Shown piece by piece: positions 45,391 through 54,654 of a DNA stretch of 64,000 nt; the stretch's first letter is position 1; each line of letters begins with the position of its first letter. The stretch is from Lacrimispora sphenoides JCM 1415 (GTDB taxonomy: Bacteria > Bacillota > Clostridia > Lachnospirales > Lachnospiraceae). The stretch covers positions 4,228,501-4,292,500 of the forward strand of contig NZ_LT630003.1 of assembly GCF_900105615.1 (NCBI RefSeq), in the 5' to 3' direction. Both the position numbers and the translations under genes were made by a program. The notes under the pieces are model-generated. The model saw only the letters and a list, made by a program, of their open reading frames with translations. It did no database searches and was not told the DNA's origin.

Positions 45391-46794
45391 ATGGCAATCG
45401 AATATTTAGGACTTAGTGCAATCAACGGTCCATTAGTTGTTTTAGAAGGCGTCCAGAATGCTGCTTTCGACGAAATCGTGGAAATGACCGTAGAAAAAAA
45501 GACAAAGAAGCTGGGACGTATCATTGAGGTTTACGAGGATAAGGCGATCATCCAGGTGTTTGAAGGAACCGATGGGCTTGCCTTAAGAAATGTTCACACC
45601 CGCCTCACCGGACACCCTATGGAGCTTGCGGTGTCCGAAGACATGCTGGGACGTACCTTTAATGGCATCGGAGAGCCTATTGACGGGCTTGGAGACATCA
45701 ACTCCGATATCTGGCTGGACATTAACGGAAAACCCTTAAATCCTGTTACCAGAGAATACCCAAGAGATTATATCCGTACCGGAATCTCAGCCATCGACGG
45801 GCTGATGACTCTGATCCGGGGCCAAAAGCTCCCCATCTTCTCCGGAAACGGCCTTCCTCATGACGAACTGGCAGCCCAGATCGTACAGCAGGCCTCCCTG
45901 GGAGACGACGCCCTTTCCAGCGAAAAATTTGCTGTGGTATTTGCTGCCATGGGTGTAAAATACGATGTGGCCGACTTCTTCCGCCGTACCTTTGAGGAAA
46001 GCGGCGTTTCCGACCACGTGGCCATGTTCATCAACCTGGCAAACGACCCTGTGGTGGAACGTCTGATCACACCAAAGGTGGCGCTTACACTGGCGGAATA
46101 CCTGGCTTTTGAAAAGGGAATGCACATACTGGTTATTTTGACCGATATGACAGCCTATGCGGAGGCTCTCCGTGAGGTTTCCTCCTCAAAGGGGGAGATT
46201 CCTTCCAGAAAAGGCTATCCCGGATATTTATACAGCGAGCTGGCCTCCCTTTATGAGCGGGCCGGCATCGTAAAGGGGCGGCATGGCTCCGTGACCCAGA
46301 TTCCCATACTGACCATGCCAAACGATGACATCACCCACCCCATCCCTGACCTTACGGGATATATTACAGAAGGGCAGATCGTTCTGGACCGCAGTTTGTA
46401 CGGCCAGTCCGTTTATCCTCCTATTAACGTGCTTCCTTCCTTAAGCCGTCTGATGAAGGACGGAATTGGTGAAGGCTTTACAAGAGCTGACCATCAGGGC
46501 CTGGCAAACCAGCTATTCTCCTGTTATGCCAAGGTAGGAGATGCCAGAGCTCTGGCATCGGTCATCGGAGAAGATGAACTATCCCCTATTGATAAAATGT
46601 ATCTGGTATTCGGCAAGGAATTTGAAGGCCGGTTTGTTGGGCAGGGAAATCATGCCAACCGGAATATCATCGAAACCCTGAGCATCGGCTGGGAGCTTTT
46701 AGGGCTTCTTCCAAGAGCCGAGCTGGACCGTATCGACACCAAGGTATTAGACCAGTATTACAAGCCTGCCACCCTTGACGGATCGGAAGAATAG
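45391..46794 (+). CDS. ntpB: V-type ATPase subunit B, copy 2
   Basis: A 467-residue non-catalytic head subunit identical in protein to copy 1, with two silent base differences noticed. It is flanked by subunits A (14 bases) and D (11 bases). Confidence 0.97.
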   Translation: MAIEYLGLSAINGPLVVLEGVQNAAFDEIVEMTVEKKTKKLGRIIEVYEDKAIIQVFEGTDGLALRNVHTRLTGHPMELAVSEDMLGRTFNGIGEPIDGLGDINSDIWLDINGKPLNPVTREYPRDYIRTGISAIDGLMTLIRGQKLPIFSGNGLPHDELAAQIVQQASLGDDALSSEKFAVVFAAMGVKYDVADFFRRTFEESGVSDHVAMFINLANDPVVERLITPKVALTLAEYLAFEKGMHILVILTDMTAYAEALREVSSSKGEIPSRKGYPGYLYSELASLYERAGIVKGRHGSVTQIPILTMPNDDITHPIPDLTGYITEGQIVLDRSLYGQSVYPPINVLPSLSRLMKDGIGEGFTRADHQGLANQLFSCYAKVGDARALASVIGEDELSPIDKMYLVFGKEFEGRFVGQGNHANRNIIETLSIGWELLGLLPRAELDRIDTKVLDQYYKPATLDGSEE

Positions 46795-46805
46795 GAGGGA
46801 TATCC

Positions 46806-47426
46806 ATGAATCCCAATACATTTCCCACCAAGGGGAATTTAATCCTTGCGAAAAGCTCCCTGGCTTTAGCCAGACAGGGCTATGAACTGATGGATAAAAA
46901 ACGGAACATCCTCATCAAGGAATTGATGAGCCTGATCGATGAAGCAAAAGGCATTCAGTCGGAAATCGATGTCACCTTCACTTCCGCTTACAAGGCCCTG
47001 CAAAAGGCCAACATAGAGCTGGGAATCAACTATGTGCAGGATATAGCCATGGCGGTTCCTGTGGACAGTTCAGTACGAATTAAGACCAGGAGTATCATGG
47101 GAACGGAAATCCCTCTGGTAGAGCATGATGAAATGCCTTTAAACCTGACTTATGCCTATTACAACACCAGAGAATCTCTGGACGAAGCCCGTTGCCAGTT
47201 TGAGAAGGTGAAGAAGCTGACGGTAAAGCTTTCTATGGTAGAGAATTCGGCCTACCGTCTGGCAAACAGCATCAAAAGGACCCAGAAACGGGCCAACGCC
47301 TTAAAGAATATCACGATTCCCAGGTATGAGACACTGACCAGGAATATTACCAATTCCCTGGAAGAAAAGGACAGGGAAGAGTTTACCAGGCTTAAGGTGA
47401 TTAAGAGGAATAAGACTGGAATTTAG
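46806..47426 (+). CDS. ntpD: V-type ATPase subunit D, copy 2
   Basis: A 206-residue central shaft, two residues longer than copy 1 (tail KRNKTGI). About 16 substitutions lie in the middle and the C-terminal helix, for example VDSSVRIKTR for VDNSVRVKTR and PRYETLTRNI for PRYESLTKSI. Sequence similarity to the other arm ends at its stop codon. Confidence 0.94.
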   Translation: MNPNTFPTKGNLILAKSSLALARQGYELMDKKRNILIKELMSLIDEAKGIQSEIDVTFTSAYKALQKANIELGINYVQDIAMAVPVDSSVRIKTRSIMGTEIPLVEHDEMPLNLTYAYYNTRESLDEARCQFEKVKKLTVKLSMVENSAYRLANSIKRTQKRANALKNITIPRYETLTRNITNSLEEKDREEFTRLKVIKRNKTGI

Positions 47427-47484
47427 CGGCTGGTTACAACGAACGCGGTATGTACCTGAAATCAGAAAGTTTTATTAGCCATAA

Positions 47485-47547
47485 GGATCGGAGACGGGAA
47501 TAACAGATGTTAATTTCCCGTCTCCGATCCATTTTTAATTTTTTTAT
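47485..47547 (+). terminator. Terminator of V-type ATPase copy 2, first of a repeated pair
   Basis: GGATCGGAGACGGGAA and its exact complement form a 16-bp stem, followed by ATTTTTAATTTTTTT. A close relative of the same hairpin ends the sigma/anti-sigma operon (49068-49120). Confidence 0.9.
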
Positions 47548-47564
47548 AAAAAAGCTATAAAAAA

Positions 47565-47594
47565 TGAACCAAATGGTAATTCTATGACTCTTAT
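47565..47594 (+). promoter_or_regulatory. Possible ECF-type promoter of the sigma factor operon
   Basis: TGAACC (47565-47570) and CTCTTAT (47588-47594), 17 bases apart, resemble the GAAC/TCT boxes used by ECF sigma factors for their own operons. Transcription would start near 47600. Confidence 0.4.
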
Positions 47595-47630
47595 TATCAG
47601 ATGCATCGAAAAAAGGAAAGGAAACAGGTT

Positions 47631-48248
47631 ATGATGGAAGAAAAAAAGGCTTTGGTGGAAAGCATGATAAATGGCAGCGAAGCAGCATTTGACGAACTAT
47701 ACCGTTCCTATTCCGGAAAGCTATACCGTATGGCGTATTTTATTACCGGCAACCAAAGCGACAGTGAGGACATTTTACAGGAGGCCTTTGTTAAATGCTT
47801 TCTTCATAAGTCAAAACTAAAACAAGCAGAACGTTTTGAGCCGTGGCTGTATCAGATTCTGGTCAGAACAGCCTGGCGGCTGGAACGAAAGAAAAAAGGA
47901 AGAGCTGAGATCTCCTATGAAGGTATTTTAGAAAACGAGGAGGAGAAAAAGAGTACGGAGTACATCCGGGAAGACAAGAAAGCAGATGGACCATTGGAAT
48001 CCGTTTTAGAGGCAGAGACAGCAAAAGAAATTCAGGCAGCAATCATCCATCTGGATATTAAATACCGTACTGTGGTTCTTCTGTACTATTATAATGAATT
48101 GAGCACCAGAGAGATTGCCCACATTACAGGAACCATGGAAGGGACGGTAAAATCCCGTCTGCATAAAGCACGAAAACTGCTGAAGGATTTATTGAAAGCT
48201 GACGGCACTGAAAAAACAGAAATGGAAAGGGGCATTTGCCATGGATAA
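47631..48248 (+). CDS. ECF-type RNA polymerase sigma factor
   Basis: A 205-residue sigma factor with only regions 2 and 4. Region 2 includes LYRMAYFITGNQSDSEDILQ (about 24-43) and region 4 includes LSTREIAHITGTMEGTVKSR (about 160-180). ATG 47631 has AAAGGA 8 bases before it; an ATG at 47601 would sit at the predicted transcription start. The anti-sigma gene overlaps its end. Such pairs respond to cell-envelope stress; the signal is unknown. Confidence 0.9.
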   Translation: MMEEKKALVESMINGSEAAFDELYRSYSGKLYRMAYFITGNQSDSEDILQEAFVKCFLHKSKLKQAERFEPWLYQILVRTAWRLERKKKGRAEISYEGILENEEEKKSTEYIREDKKADGPLESVLEAETAKEIQAAIIHLDIKYRTVVLLYYYNELSTREIAHITGTMEGTVKSRLHKARKLLKDLLKADGTEKTEMERGICHG

Positions 48249-49026
48249 CTTTAAGGATGACAAATTAAAGCAAATAATAAAGTCCGAGCTGGATCGGGTA
48301 ACGCCGGATGCACAGGCAGAGAATCGTTGTCTTAGAGAAATTCATAAAAAAATAGAAATGAGGAGTAGAATTATGAGATTTAATAAAAAGAGAATGGTGG
48401 CCGCGTTGGCTGCAGTGTGTACAATAACGGTAATGGGAACTGTCACGGCGATTGCAGGCGGTAAAATTACAGGCTTGTTTAGCTCTACTTCCCGGGACGA
48501 AATGGTCCATTCAAAAGCTGAGCTGATTCAATTAGCTGAACGCCAGATGGGGACCACTCCAAAGATAGTAGATACCTTTTCAAATGGTATTTCCTTTAAC
48601 GAAGGCTCTATTACTAAGGTGGAAGGAAGGGATGAGAATCAGAATCCATTGATTACCTACCCGGAACTCTATGCCGGCTATGGGGAAAACGATCGCGTGG
48701 GACTTAACATTTATGAAAATCAGGATATGATTCCTCAGGGATCCTCTACGGTGATAAAGCAAGAAGTTTATCTGGATATCACGTTAGAAGCCCATGAAGA
48801 TAACTATCTGTTTTTACCGCCAGATGCAAAACCATCAGAGGAAGATTCGAAGCTGGAGGAAGAAGGCAAGCTGATGATCAGCTACGGAAGCAGCGAAGAA
48901 GAGCGTAAGGTATATCGTTATGTAAACTGGAGTGAGAATGGTATGGAATATTCTCTCAGTTCCTTTGATGATTTGAGCTGTGATGATTTAATTGGTATGG
49001 CAAAGGAAGTTATAGACGTAAAGTAA
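48241..49026 (+). CDS. Anti-sigma factor, membrane-bound
   Basis: A 261-residue protein overlapping the sigma gene by 8 bases. The cytosolic part (1-47) is short and charged, one membrane helix follows (MVAALAAVCTITVMGTVTAI, about 51-70), and the remaining 190 residues are outside. The layout matches anti-sigma factors of the RsiV / DUF4179 kind, where the outer domain senses a signal or is cleaved. The outer domain starts GGKITGLFSSTSRDEM and is rich in acidic residues. Confidence 0.8.
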   Translation: MDNFKDDKLKQIIKSELDRVTPDAQAENRCLREIHKKIEMRSRIMRFNKKRMVAALAAVCTITVMGTVTAIAGGKITGLFSSTSRDEMVHSKAELIQLAERQMGTTPKIVDTFSNGISFNEGSITKVEGRDENQNPLITYPELYAGYGENDRVGLNIYENQDMIPQGSSTVIKQEVYLDITLEAHEDNYLFLPPDAKPSEEDSKLEEEGKLMISYGSSEEERKVYRYVNWSENGMEYSLSSFDDLSCDDLIGMAKEVIDVK

Positions 49027-49067
49027 GCCTGTAACAACCAGTACATTAAACGCACTTAGAAACCATA

Positions 49068-49120
49068 AGGATCGGAGACGGAAACACAATGTGTTGTTTC
49101 CCGTCTCCGATCCTTTCTTT
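49068..49120. terminator. Terminator of the sigma/anti-sigma operon, second of a repeated pair
   Basis: AGGATCGGAGACGG and CCGTCTCCGATCCT, with an inner GAAACA/TGTTTC pair and one bulge, followed by TTCTTTC. The stem and its leading CCATAAGG are the same as in the hairpin at 47480-47530. It lies between convergent genes and may serve both. Confidence 0.8.
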
Positions 49121-49162
49121 CCAACTCCCTTTGATAAGCTTCAATACTGTCAAAACACTTCC

Positions 49163-51352
49163 CTACCGCGCCATCAAGGTAAACACCCTTGCTTCATTGT
49201 CCGCCTTGATCACCGGCATAGGCAGTCCCGCGTACATCAGTGCTGCCCCGGAAAGCTTTATGCCAAGCTCCTGAATTTCATACACTGTCTGCTCTTCAAG
49301 CCCCCGCAGCTTTAAGTAAATGATTCCCTTATTCGCTCCGGAAACTCTCTGTACATATCCTACGACCGCCTCTTTTTTATCTTGGGAGACCGACATAAAC
49401 GCCCCATACTCCCGCTCTCTTTCCGGGTTCGTCAGCCGGTAATAGTCTCCATGGGCGGATACAAGTCCGTGTTCCTGATAGTATTTTACCTGTCTGCGGA
49501 CCGCTTCCTGTTCTTCCTCTGATATGTCATTTAAATCCAGCTCATACCCAAAGGTCCCGAAATAGGCAAGAGCCGCTCTTGTATCAATGGAAACGGTTCT
49601 TCCCGTCTGCTGGTTGGGACACTCTGAAACATGGGAGCCCATGGCAAAAGGCGGATAGATCATGGAAGTTCCGTACTGAATGTGAATCCTTTCTACCGCA
49701 TCCGTATCATCGGAGCACCAGATCTGGGGCATGTAGTAAAGAACTCCCATATCAAACCTTCCTCCGCCTCCGCTGCAGCCTTCAAACCGCACGTTTGGAA
49801 AAGCCTTTGTCATCTTATCCATCAGCTTGTAAAGGCCCAGCACATACCTGTGGCAAACCTCTCCCTGCCTGTGTGCCGGTAGGGCCTGAGAAAAACGGTC
49901 CGTCATACTTCGGTTCATATCCCACTTGATGTAGTCAATCTGTGCATCCTTAAATTCCTCATAAAGCTGATGAAAAATAGCCTCCACTACTTCATCCCTG
50001 CTGAAATCCAGGATCAGCTGATATCTCTGGCGGGTTGGTTTTCTTCCCGGAATCCGGATACACCAGTCCGGATGCTCCTCATAAAGCCTGGAATCCTCAT
50101 TGACCATTTCCGGTTCGATCCAAATACCGAACTTTAATCCCATATTGTGAATTCTTGCAGAAAATCCGGGTATCCCGCTTGGCAGCTTACTTAAGTTGCA
50201 CTGCCAGTCTCCAAGGCCCCTGTATTCATCGGTCCTTCTTCCAAACCAGCCGTCATCCATGACAAACATCTCAACCCCCAGTTCCTTTGCTTTTCCAGCA
50301 ATGTTCACCAGCATTTCTTCGTCAAAATCAATCATGGTAGCCTCCCAGTTGTTGATGAGAACCGGGCACCTCTCATTGATAAACTGACCGGGAATCAGAT
50401 GATGCTTTACTGCCCGGTGGAAATTGTGGCTCATTTTGGACAGTCCCTGGGGACTATAGGTCATGACTGCTTCCGGTGTTTCAAATACACTGCCTTTTGA
50501 AAGCTCCCAGTAAAAAGTTTCCGGGTTGATGCCTGCCACCAGTCTTGTCTGCTTAAAATCGTTGACCTCTGTGGTGATTGCAAAGTTTCCGCTGTAAACC
50601 AGGGCGACTCCATAGCAATCTCCTCCATCCTCTGTTGCCTCAGGGCTGCAGAGAATGGCCGAAGGGTTCTGATAATGGCTGGAGATGCCTCTGGCGCTGT
50701 CCACTGTAATCTTCCCATGTCTTACGGAAGTTCTCTCCGCACACCGCTCGTGGCCCCAGCTTCCATAGAAACTGATCATATCCATCTGATCCGTAGGGAA
50801 AGAAATACAGGTGGAATGAGCAGCATTGGCAAACACGGTCTTTTCTCCTGCATTCTTAATCCTGGCGCACCTGGTAATGATGTCATACTCTTCCAGAACG
50901 CCGTAAACAAGAGTCACCTCCACCTGGGTGTAAGGGTCCCTCATCAGAACCTCCAGAGTCTGCCAGGTGCCGCCGTTATCCCGCAAGGATGGCATTTCAT
51001 GTAAGCGGTATTTTCCTTCTGATACCATATGTGATACATACCTTAAATCAATGCAGTTAGAGCCATCCCCATTGATCACGCTGACTGCAGAAACCCGGAA
51101 GTCTGAAACTCCAAATCCCGGATATTCCTGTTCCAGCACATCCAGGCAGATGGTCCTGTCCTTTTCCGACTCATAGGGATTGGCTTCAAATCCATGACGG
51201 ATTCTCACAGGAAGATAATCCGCTGCATCGGATATCTTTTTTCCATAGTACAGATGCTCTAAAAATCCATATTCCGCCACCCGGAACTGGTAGCTTGAAT
51301 TCTTCGTATTTAATAAGAATACCTTTTTGTCCTCAATATATTTTACACTCAT
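49163..51352 (-). CDS. Alpha-galactosidase, GH36
   Basis: A 729-residue cytosolic enzyme that removes alpha-1,6-galactose from melibiose, raffinose and stachyose. The nucleophile Asp478 is in IKWDMNR, the acid/base Asp548 in CSDDTDA, and FEGCSGGGGRFDMG (523-536) lines the active site. The length and residue numbers equal those of the well-studied Geobacillus GH36 enzymes. ATG 51352 (GAGG 6-7 bases before) is preferred over an in-frame TTG. A sugar ABC importer lies directly upstream on the same strand. Confidence 0.95.
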   Translation of the reverse strand: MSVKYIEDKKVFLLNTKNSSYQFRVAEYGFLEHLYYGKKISDAADYLPVRIRHGFEANPYESEKDRTICLDVLEQEYPGFGVSDFRVSAVSVINGDGSNCIDLRYVSHMVSEGKYRLHEMPSLRDNGGTWQTLEVLMRDPYTQVEVTLVYGVLEEYDIITRCARIKNAGEKTVFANAAHSTCISFPTDQMDMISFYGSWGHERCAERTSVRHGKITVDSARGISSHYQNPSAILCSPEATEDGGDCYGVALVYSGNFAITTEVNDFKQTRLVAGINPETFYWELSKGSVFETPEAVMTYSPQGLSKMSHNFHRAVKHHLIPGQFINERCPVLINNWEATMIDFDEEMLVNIAGKAKELGVEMFVMDDGWFGRRTDEYRGLGDWQCNLSKLPSGIPGFSARIHNMGLKFGIWIEPEMVNEDSRLYEEHPDWCIRIPGRKPTRQRYQLILDFSRDEVVEAIFHQLYEEFKDAQIDYIKWDMNRSMTDRFSQALPAHRQGEVCHRYVLGLYKLMDKMTKAFPNVRFEGCSGGGGRFDMGVLYYMPQIWCSDDTDAVERIHIQYGTSMIYPPFAMGSHVSECPNQQTGRTVSIDTRAALAYFGTFGYELDLNDISEEEQEAVRRQVKYYQEHGLVSAHGDYYRLTNPEREREYGAFMSVSQDKKEAVVGYVQRVSGANKGIIYLKLRGLEEQTVYEIQELGIKLSGAALMYAGLPMPVIKADNEARVFTLMAR

Positions 51353-51385
51353 AATAAACCTCAATCTTTCAAAAAATTTTAGAAA

Positions 51386-51420
51386 GAAAGCGGAAGTCTC
51401 ATCCGATTCCCGCTTTTCTT
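51386..51420 (-). terminator. Partial terminator between importer and alpha-galactosidase genes
   Basis: AAAGCGGAA and TTCCCGCTTT form a stem with one bulge; on the minus strand it is followed by TTCTTTC. It may attenuate rather than stop transcription into the alpha-galactosidase gene. Confidence 0.5.
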
Positions 51421-51448
51421 ATCTGAACCCTATTTAGTTAATCTTCTA

Positions 51449-52270
51449 TTACTTGATCGCACTGTCCACCATACCCTGGATAAAGTATTTCTGTAAAAAC
51501 AGGAATACCGCAACCATGGGAAGGATTCCTATAAAGGCCGCAGCCGCCGCTCCATTGACATTGGCTGAGTCTGCGGAAAAGAAGCCTGCAATGGCCAGTG
51601 TAATGGTCTTAATCCTGGGGGACTGGAGAAGATATAAAGCAAACTGGTAATTATTCCAGCAGTTCACACCGGTAATGATGATAACAGAAGCAGTTACCGG
51701 CTTTAGCTGAGGCATAATGATCCTGAAAAATGTCTGGAACGGTCCGCAGCCGTCAATTGCCGCTGCTTCCTCAAGAGCCACCGGTATGCTGGTTATAAAG
51801 CTTGAAAACAAAAAGATGCTGGTGGGAAGCTGGAAGGTGATCAAAGTCACGATCATGCCCCAGTAGGAATTGATTCCCTGTATTTTAGCCATAAAGGAAT
51901 ATAAGGGAACCAGAATGCTTAAGGGGGGAATCATCATGACACCCATAATGAACCCTTTTACCAGGTTGTTTAGCCTGCTCTTATTTCTCGCGAGAGGATA
52001 AGCCGCCATAGCTCCGATGACCACAATAAAAAGAATTGACATACCGCTTATGATCACAGTATTTTTAAGGGCCAGAAGCATTCCTCCCCGCTCCAGTGCG
52101 GTGTAAATATTTTTTAAGTAAAGGTATCCCGGAAAGGCCCACCTTGAGGAATGATCATAAGGGGATTTAAACGCGATGGCAACCACCATATAAATGGGAA
52201 CAAAGTGGATTGCAATGATGATGAGTGCCAGTACATATTTCCAGGCATTGGAAACTCTTTTTTCTTTCAT
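51449..52270 (-). CDS. Sugar ABC transporter permease, MalG/RafG type
   Basis: A 273-residue protein with six membrane helices and the coupling loop EEAAAIDGCGPFQTFFRIIM (EAA motif, about 185-205). It overlaps the other permease by one base. With the binding protein and MalF-type permease it forms a CUT1 importer for oligosaccharides. No ATPase is in the operon, as usual in this group, where a shared MsmK-type ATPase encoded elsewhere serves several importers. Confidence 0.92.
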   Translation of the reverse strand: MKEKRVSNAWKYVLALIIIAIHFVPIYMVVAIAFKSPYDHSSRWAFPGYLYLKNIYTALERGGMLLALKNTVIISGMSILFIVVIGAMAAYPLARNKSRLNNLVKGFIMGVMMIPPLSILVPLYSFMAKIQGINSYWGMIVTLITFQLPTSIFLFSSFITSIPVALEEAAAIDGCGPFQTFFRIIMPQLKPVTASVIIITGVNCWNNYQFALYLLQSPRIKTITLAIAGFFSADSANVNGAAAAAFIGILPMVAVFLFLQKYFIQGMVDSAIK

Positions 52271-53142
52271 TACACATCCACCTCCTTCTTGTCAAAATAC
52301 CCCATGACCACATTGCTGATGATCATAATCAGCAGGAATGTGAAAATTCCGATTGCAGAAGCATACCCTGCGGACTGGGCCGAAAAATACTGGTTTGTGA
52401 CCAGGGTGGACAGGGAATGGGTACTGAACCCCGGTCCGCCGCTTGTAAGCGCCATAACCAGGTCAAATAGCTTTAATCCTCCGATCAGGTTTAAGATGGT
52501 GGAGGAAGAAATGGCCGGCATCAGCAGTGGAATGGTAATGTGCTTAAACCGCTCCCAGAAGGTGGCTCCGTCAATCATGGCAGCTTCATAATACATGGTA
52601 GGCACATTCTGTAGCCCTGCCAGATAGATGACCATGGCAACGCCCACAAACTGCAGGGAGTTTACCAAAACAATGATCCGGATGGCGGTCCCTGAATGGA
52701 CCAGTAGATCCACCGGCTCCATATGGAGGGCGATCAAAATATCATTGACCGCGCCTCCGTCATACTGAAAGAAGAAATACATGATGTAACCCATAATCAG
52801 CGGAGCAATCATAACCGGCATGTAGATAATCGTTCTGACAATGGAACGTCCCTTAAACTTTGTATTTAAAAATAACGCGTAGCCAAGACCCAAGATGTTC
52901 TGGATCACGGTACTCATAACACCGTAAATAAGGGTATTGACCAGTGCTGTCTTTACATTTGCATCCTGAAACAATCTGGTATAATTCTTAATTCCAACAA
53001 ATTTCATTGTCTGGGAATACCCATTCCAGTTGGTAAAGGACAGCCGGATACCCTGGATAAACGGATATATCACAAAAACAAGAAACAATATCACTGCCGG
53101 AATATAAAACAGATTGATTACTGATTTTTTTTGAATCTTCAT
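52270..53142 (-). CDS. Sugar ABC transporter permease, MalF/RafF type
   Basis: A 290-residue permease with six helices and the EAA loop MYYEAAMIDGATFWERFKHI (about 185-205). ATG 53142 lies 2 bases after the binding-protein gene, with AGGAG before it. It pairs with the MalG-type permease. Confidence 0.92.
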   Translation of the reverse strand: MKIQKKSVINLFYIPAVILFLVFVIYPFIQGIRLSFTNWNGYSQTMKFVGIKNYTRLFQDANVKTALVNTLIYGVMSTVIQNILGLGYALFLNTKFKGRSIVRTIIYMPVMIAPLIMGYIMYFFFQYDGGAVNDILIALHMEPVDLLVHSGTAIRIIVLVNSLQFVGVAMVIYLAGLQNVPTMYYEAAMIDGATFWERFKHITIPLLMPAISSSTILNLIGGLKLFDLVMALTSGGPGFSTHSLSTLVTNQYFSAQSAGYASAIGIFTFLLIMIISNVVMGYFDKKEVDV

Positions 53143-53144
53143 GT

Positions 53145-54467
53145 TTACTCCTGTGCTTTCTTTTCCTCATAGCTTGTCTTCATCTGATCCACTGCAACGG
53201 TAAGGGAATCTGCCTGTCCTGAAACAATGGCTGCTCCTGTTACGCAGAGGTCGTTCCACATACCGCTTGGCAGATATTTTCTGTCAAAATACGGAATGTT
53301 TAAAATGGAACTGTCATTTGCATATTTATCATAGTAAGGAGCCAGTCTTCCCGTATCACTTACCACATTGTCAAGTCCGGAAGGCATACCGCATTTGGTT
53401 GCAAGGTAAGAGCTGATGTCTTCACGGGCAAGGAATTCCATAAACTGTTTTACTTCCTCGGGATGCTTTGTGGTCTTTGACATGCCCACTGCAAAGTGCT
53501 CCCCTGTCATCAGGGACTGTTTTAACCCTTCTTCTCTGGCAGGAAGAGGCATAAAGCCCATTTTTGTATCCTGATTCTGTACGTAGGTTTCTGTGATTCC
53601 ACTGGCTGCGGTAAACATGAAAGCTGCCTTATCGGCTGCAAGAGCCTTAATACCGGTCATGAAATCTGCTGTAACGGCATCTGTATTGAAATATCCCTTC
53701 TGTCTCCAGGAATCAATCTGATTTACAACCGTATTCCATTTGCTCCAGTCAAAGCTGCCGTCTAAAAGAGCTGCCTGATTGGCCTCATCCTCGTTTGTAA
53801 TCAGGGTAGGTGCCACGAAATCCATCATATTTCCCATGGTGTAGCTGTCTTTTCCGCCGAGCTGGATGGGGGTCAGTCCTGCTGCCTTGATCTTCTCACA
53901 GGCTGCCTCAAAATCAGCCCAGGTTTTGATGTCATCTACATTCACACCGGCTTCTTCCAGCACATTTTCGTTGTAGATCATTCCTGTTAAATCCATATCA
54001 ATTGGAAGGGTGTATAAGTTTCCTTCCCCGTCTGTGATCTGTTCCTTAATGCTTGGGGATATATGAGAAGCAAACTCAAAATCATTTAATGGAGATAAAT
54101 ATTCCGCATATCTTGCAACTGCCCAGCCATGGGTTGTCCATGCATCCGGAAGCTGATTGGAAGCCATTCTGGTTTTCATGATATCGGAAAAATTGCTGCC
54201 TGGCATGACTGCTTCCACGCCAATTCCGGTTTCTTCTGTAAACTGTTCGCAGACATCCTGAATGGCATCACTGACTGACTCGCCGTTTAAGTTATATAAA
54301 AATTCAATGGTAACGCCTGTTGGGGCTACTGCATTTTCCTTGGTTTCTTTCTCTTTTACCGTTTCTGTCGCTGTGGTAGACTCCACAGGTTCCTGGGGTG
54401 CCTTGGAACAGCCTATTACGCTGATCGCAATGAGACCCGCCAGTGAGGCAAGTGCTAACTTCTTCAT
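53145..54467 (-). CDS. Sugar ABC transporter binding lipoprotein
   Basis: A 440-residue lipoprotein: signal peptide with lipobox VIGC (Cys20), a Thr/Glu-rich linker, then a family 1 binding fold (VTIEFLYNLNGESVSDAIQD). Context with the GH36 enzyme suggests alpha-galactosides such as raffinose or melibiose. It is first in the operon; AGGGAG precedes ATG. It is divergent from the kinase gene, with 187 bases between them. Confidence 0.9.
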   Translation of the reverse strand: MKKLALASLAGLIAISVIGCSKAPQEPVESTTATETVKEKETKENAVAPTGVTIEFLYNLNGESVSDAIQDVCEQFTEETGIGVEAVMPGSNFSDIMKTRMASNQLPDAWTTHGWAVARYAEYLSPLNDFEFASHISPSIKEQITDGEGNLYTLPIDMDLTGMIYNENVLEEAGVNVDDIKTWADFEAACEKIKAAGLTPIQLGGKDSYTMGNMMDFVAPTLITNEDEANQAALLDGSFDWSKWNTVVNQIDSWRQKGYFNTDAVTADFMTGIKALAADKAAFMFTAASGITETYVQNQDTKMGFMPLPAREEGLKQSLMTGEHFAVGMSKTTKHPEEVKQFMEFLAREDISSYLATKCGMPSGLDNVVSDTGRLAPYYDKYANDSSILNIPYFDRKYLPSGMWNDLCVTGAAIVSGQADSLTVAVDQMKTSYEEKKAQE

Positions 54468-54654
54468 AATAATTCTCCCTTACATTGATATTAGTTTTTA
54501 GCCGGCTATTTTGTATCTTTAGTCTATCACAGTCCCCTGGGTTCCGTAAGATACCCAAATCTACACTTTCAGGCTCTTTTCTATCATTTTCCTTCTTGGG
54601 GATTGAAAAATGTATATAATATGGATACAATATAGGCCCAGGAGGTGATCCCAT

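Larger units (their letters stand above)
39226..47426 (+). repeat. Right arm of the 8.2-kb inverted repeat (V-type ATPase operon copy 2)
   Basis: Partner of 15082-23276, facing the other way. The 15,949 bases between the arms contain the efflux operon, tetR, tRNA-Lys and trmB. Identity is highest from about 41,850 (end of I) through subunit B. Confidence 0.95.

Noticed and set aside
15082..47426. Inverted V-ATPase copies as a simple assembly error
   Set aside because: The arms differ at many positions in ntpF, C, I and D and have different promoters, terminators and neighbours, so both are real loci; long reads would settle it.
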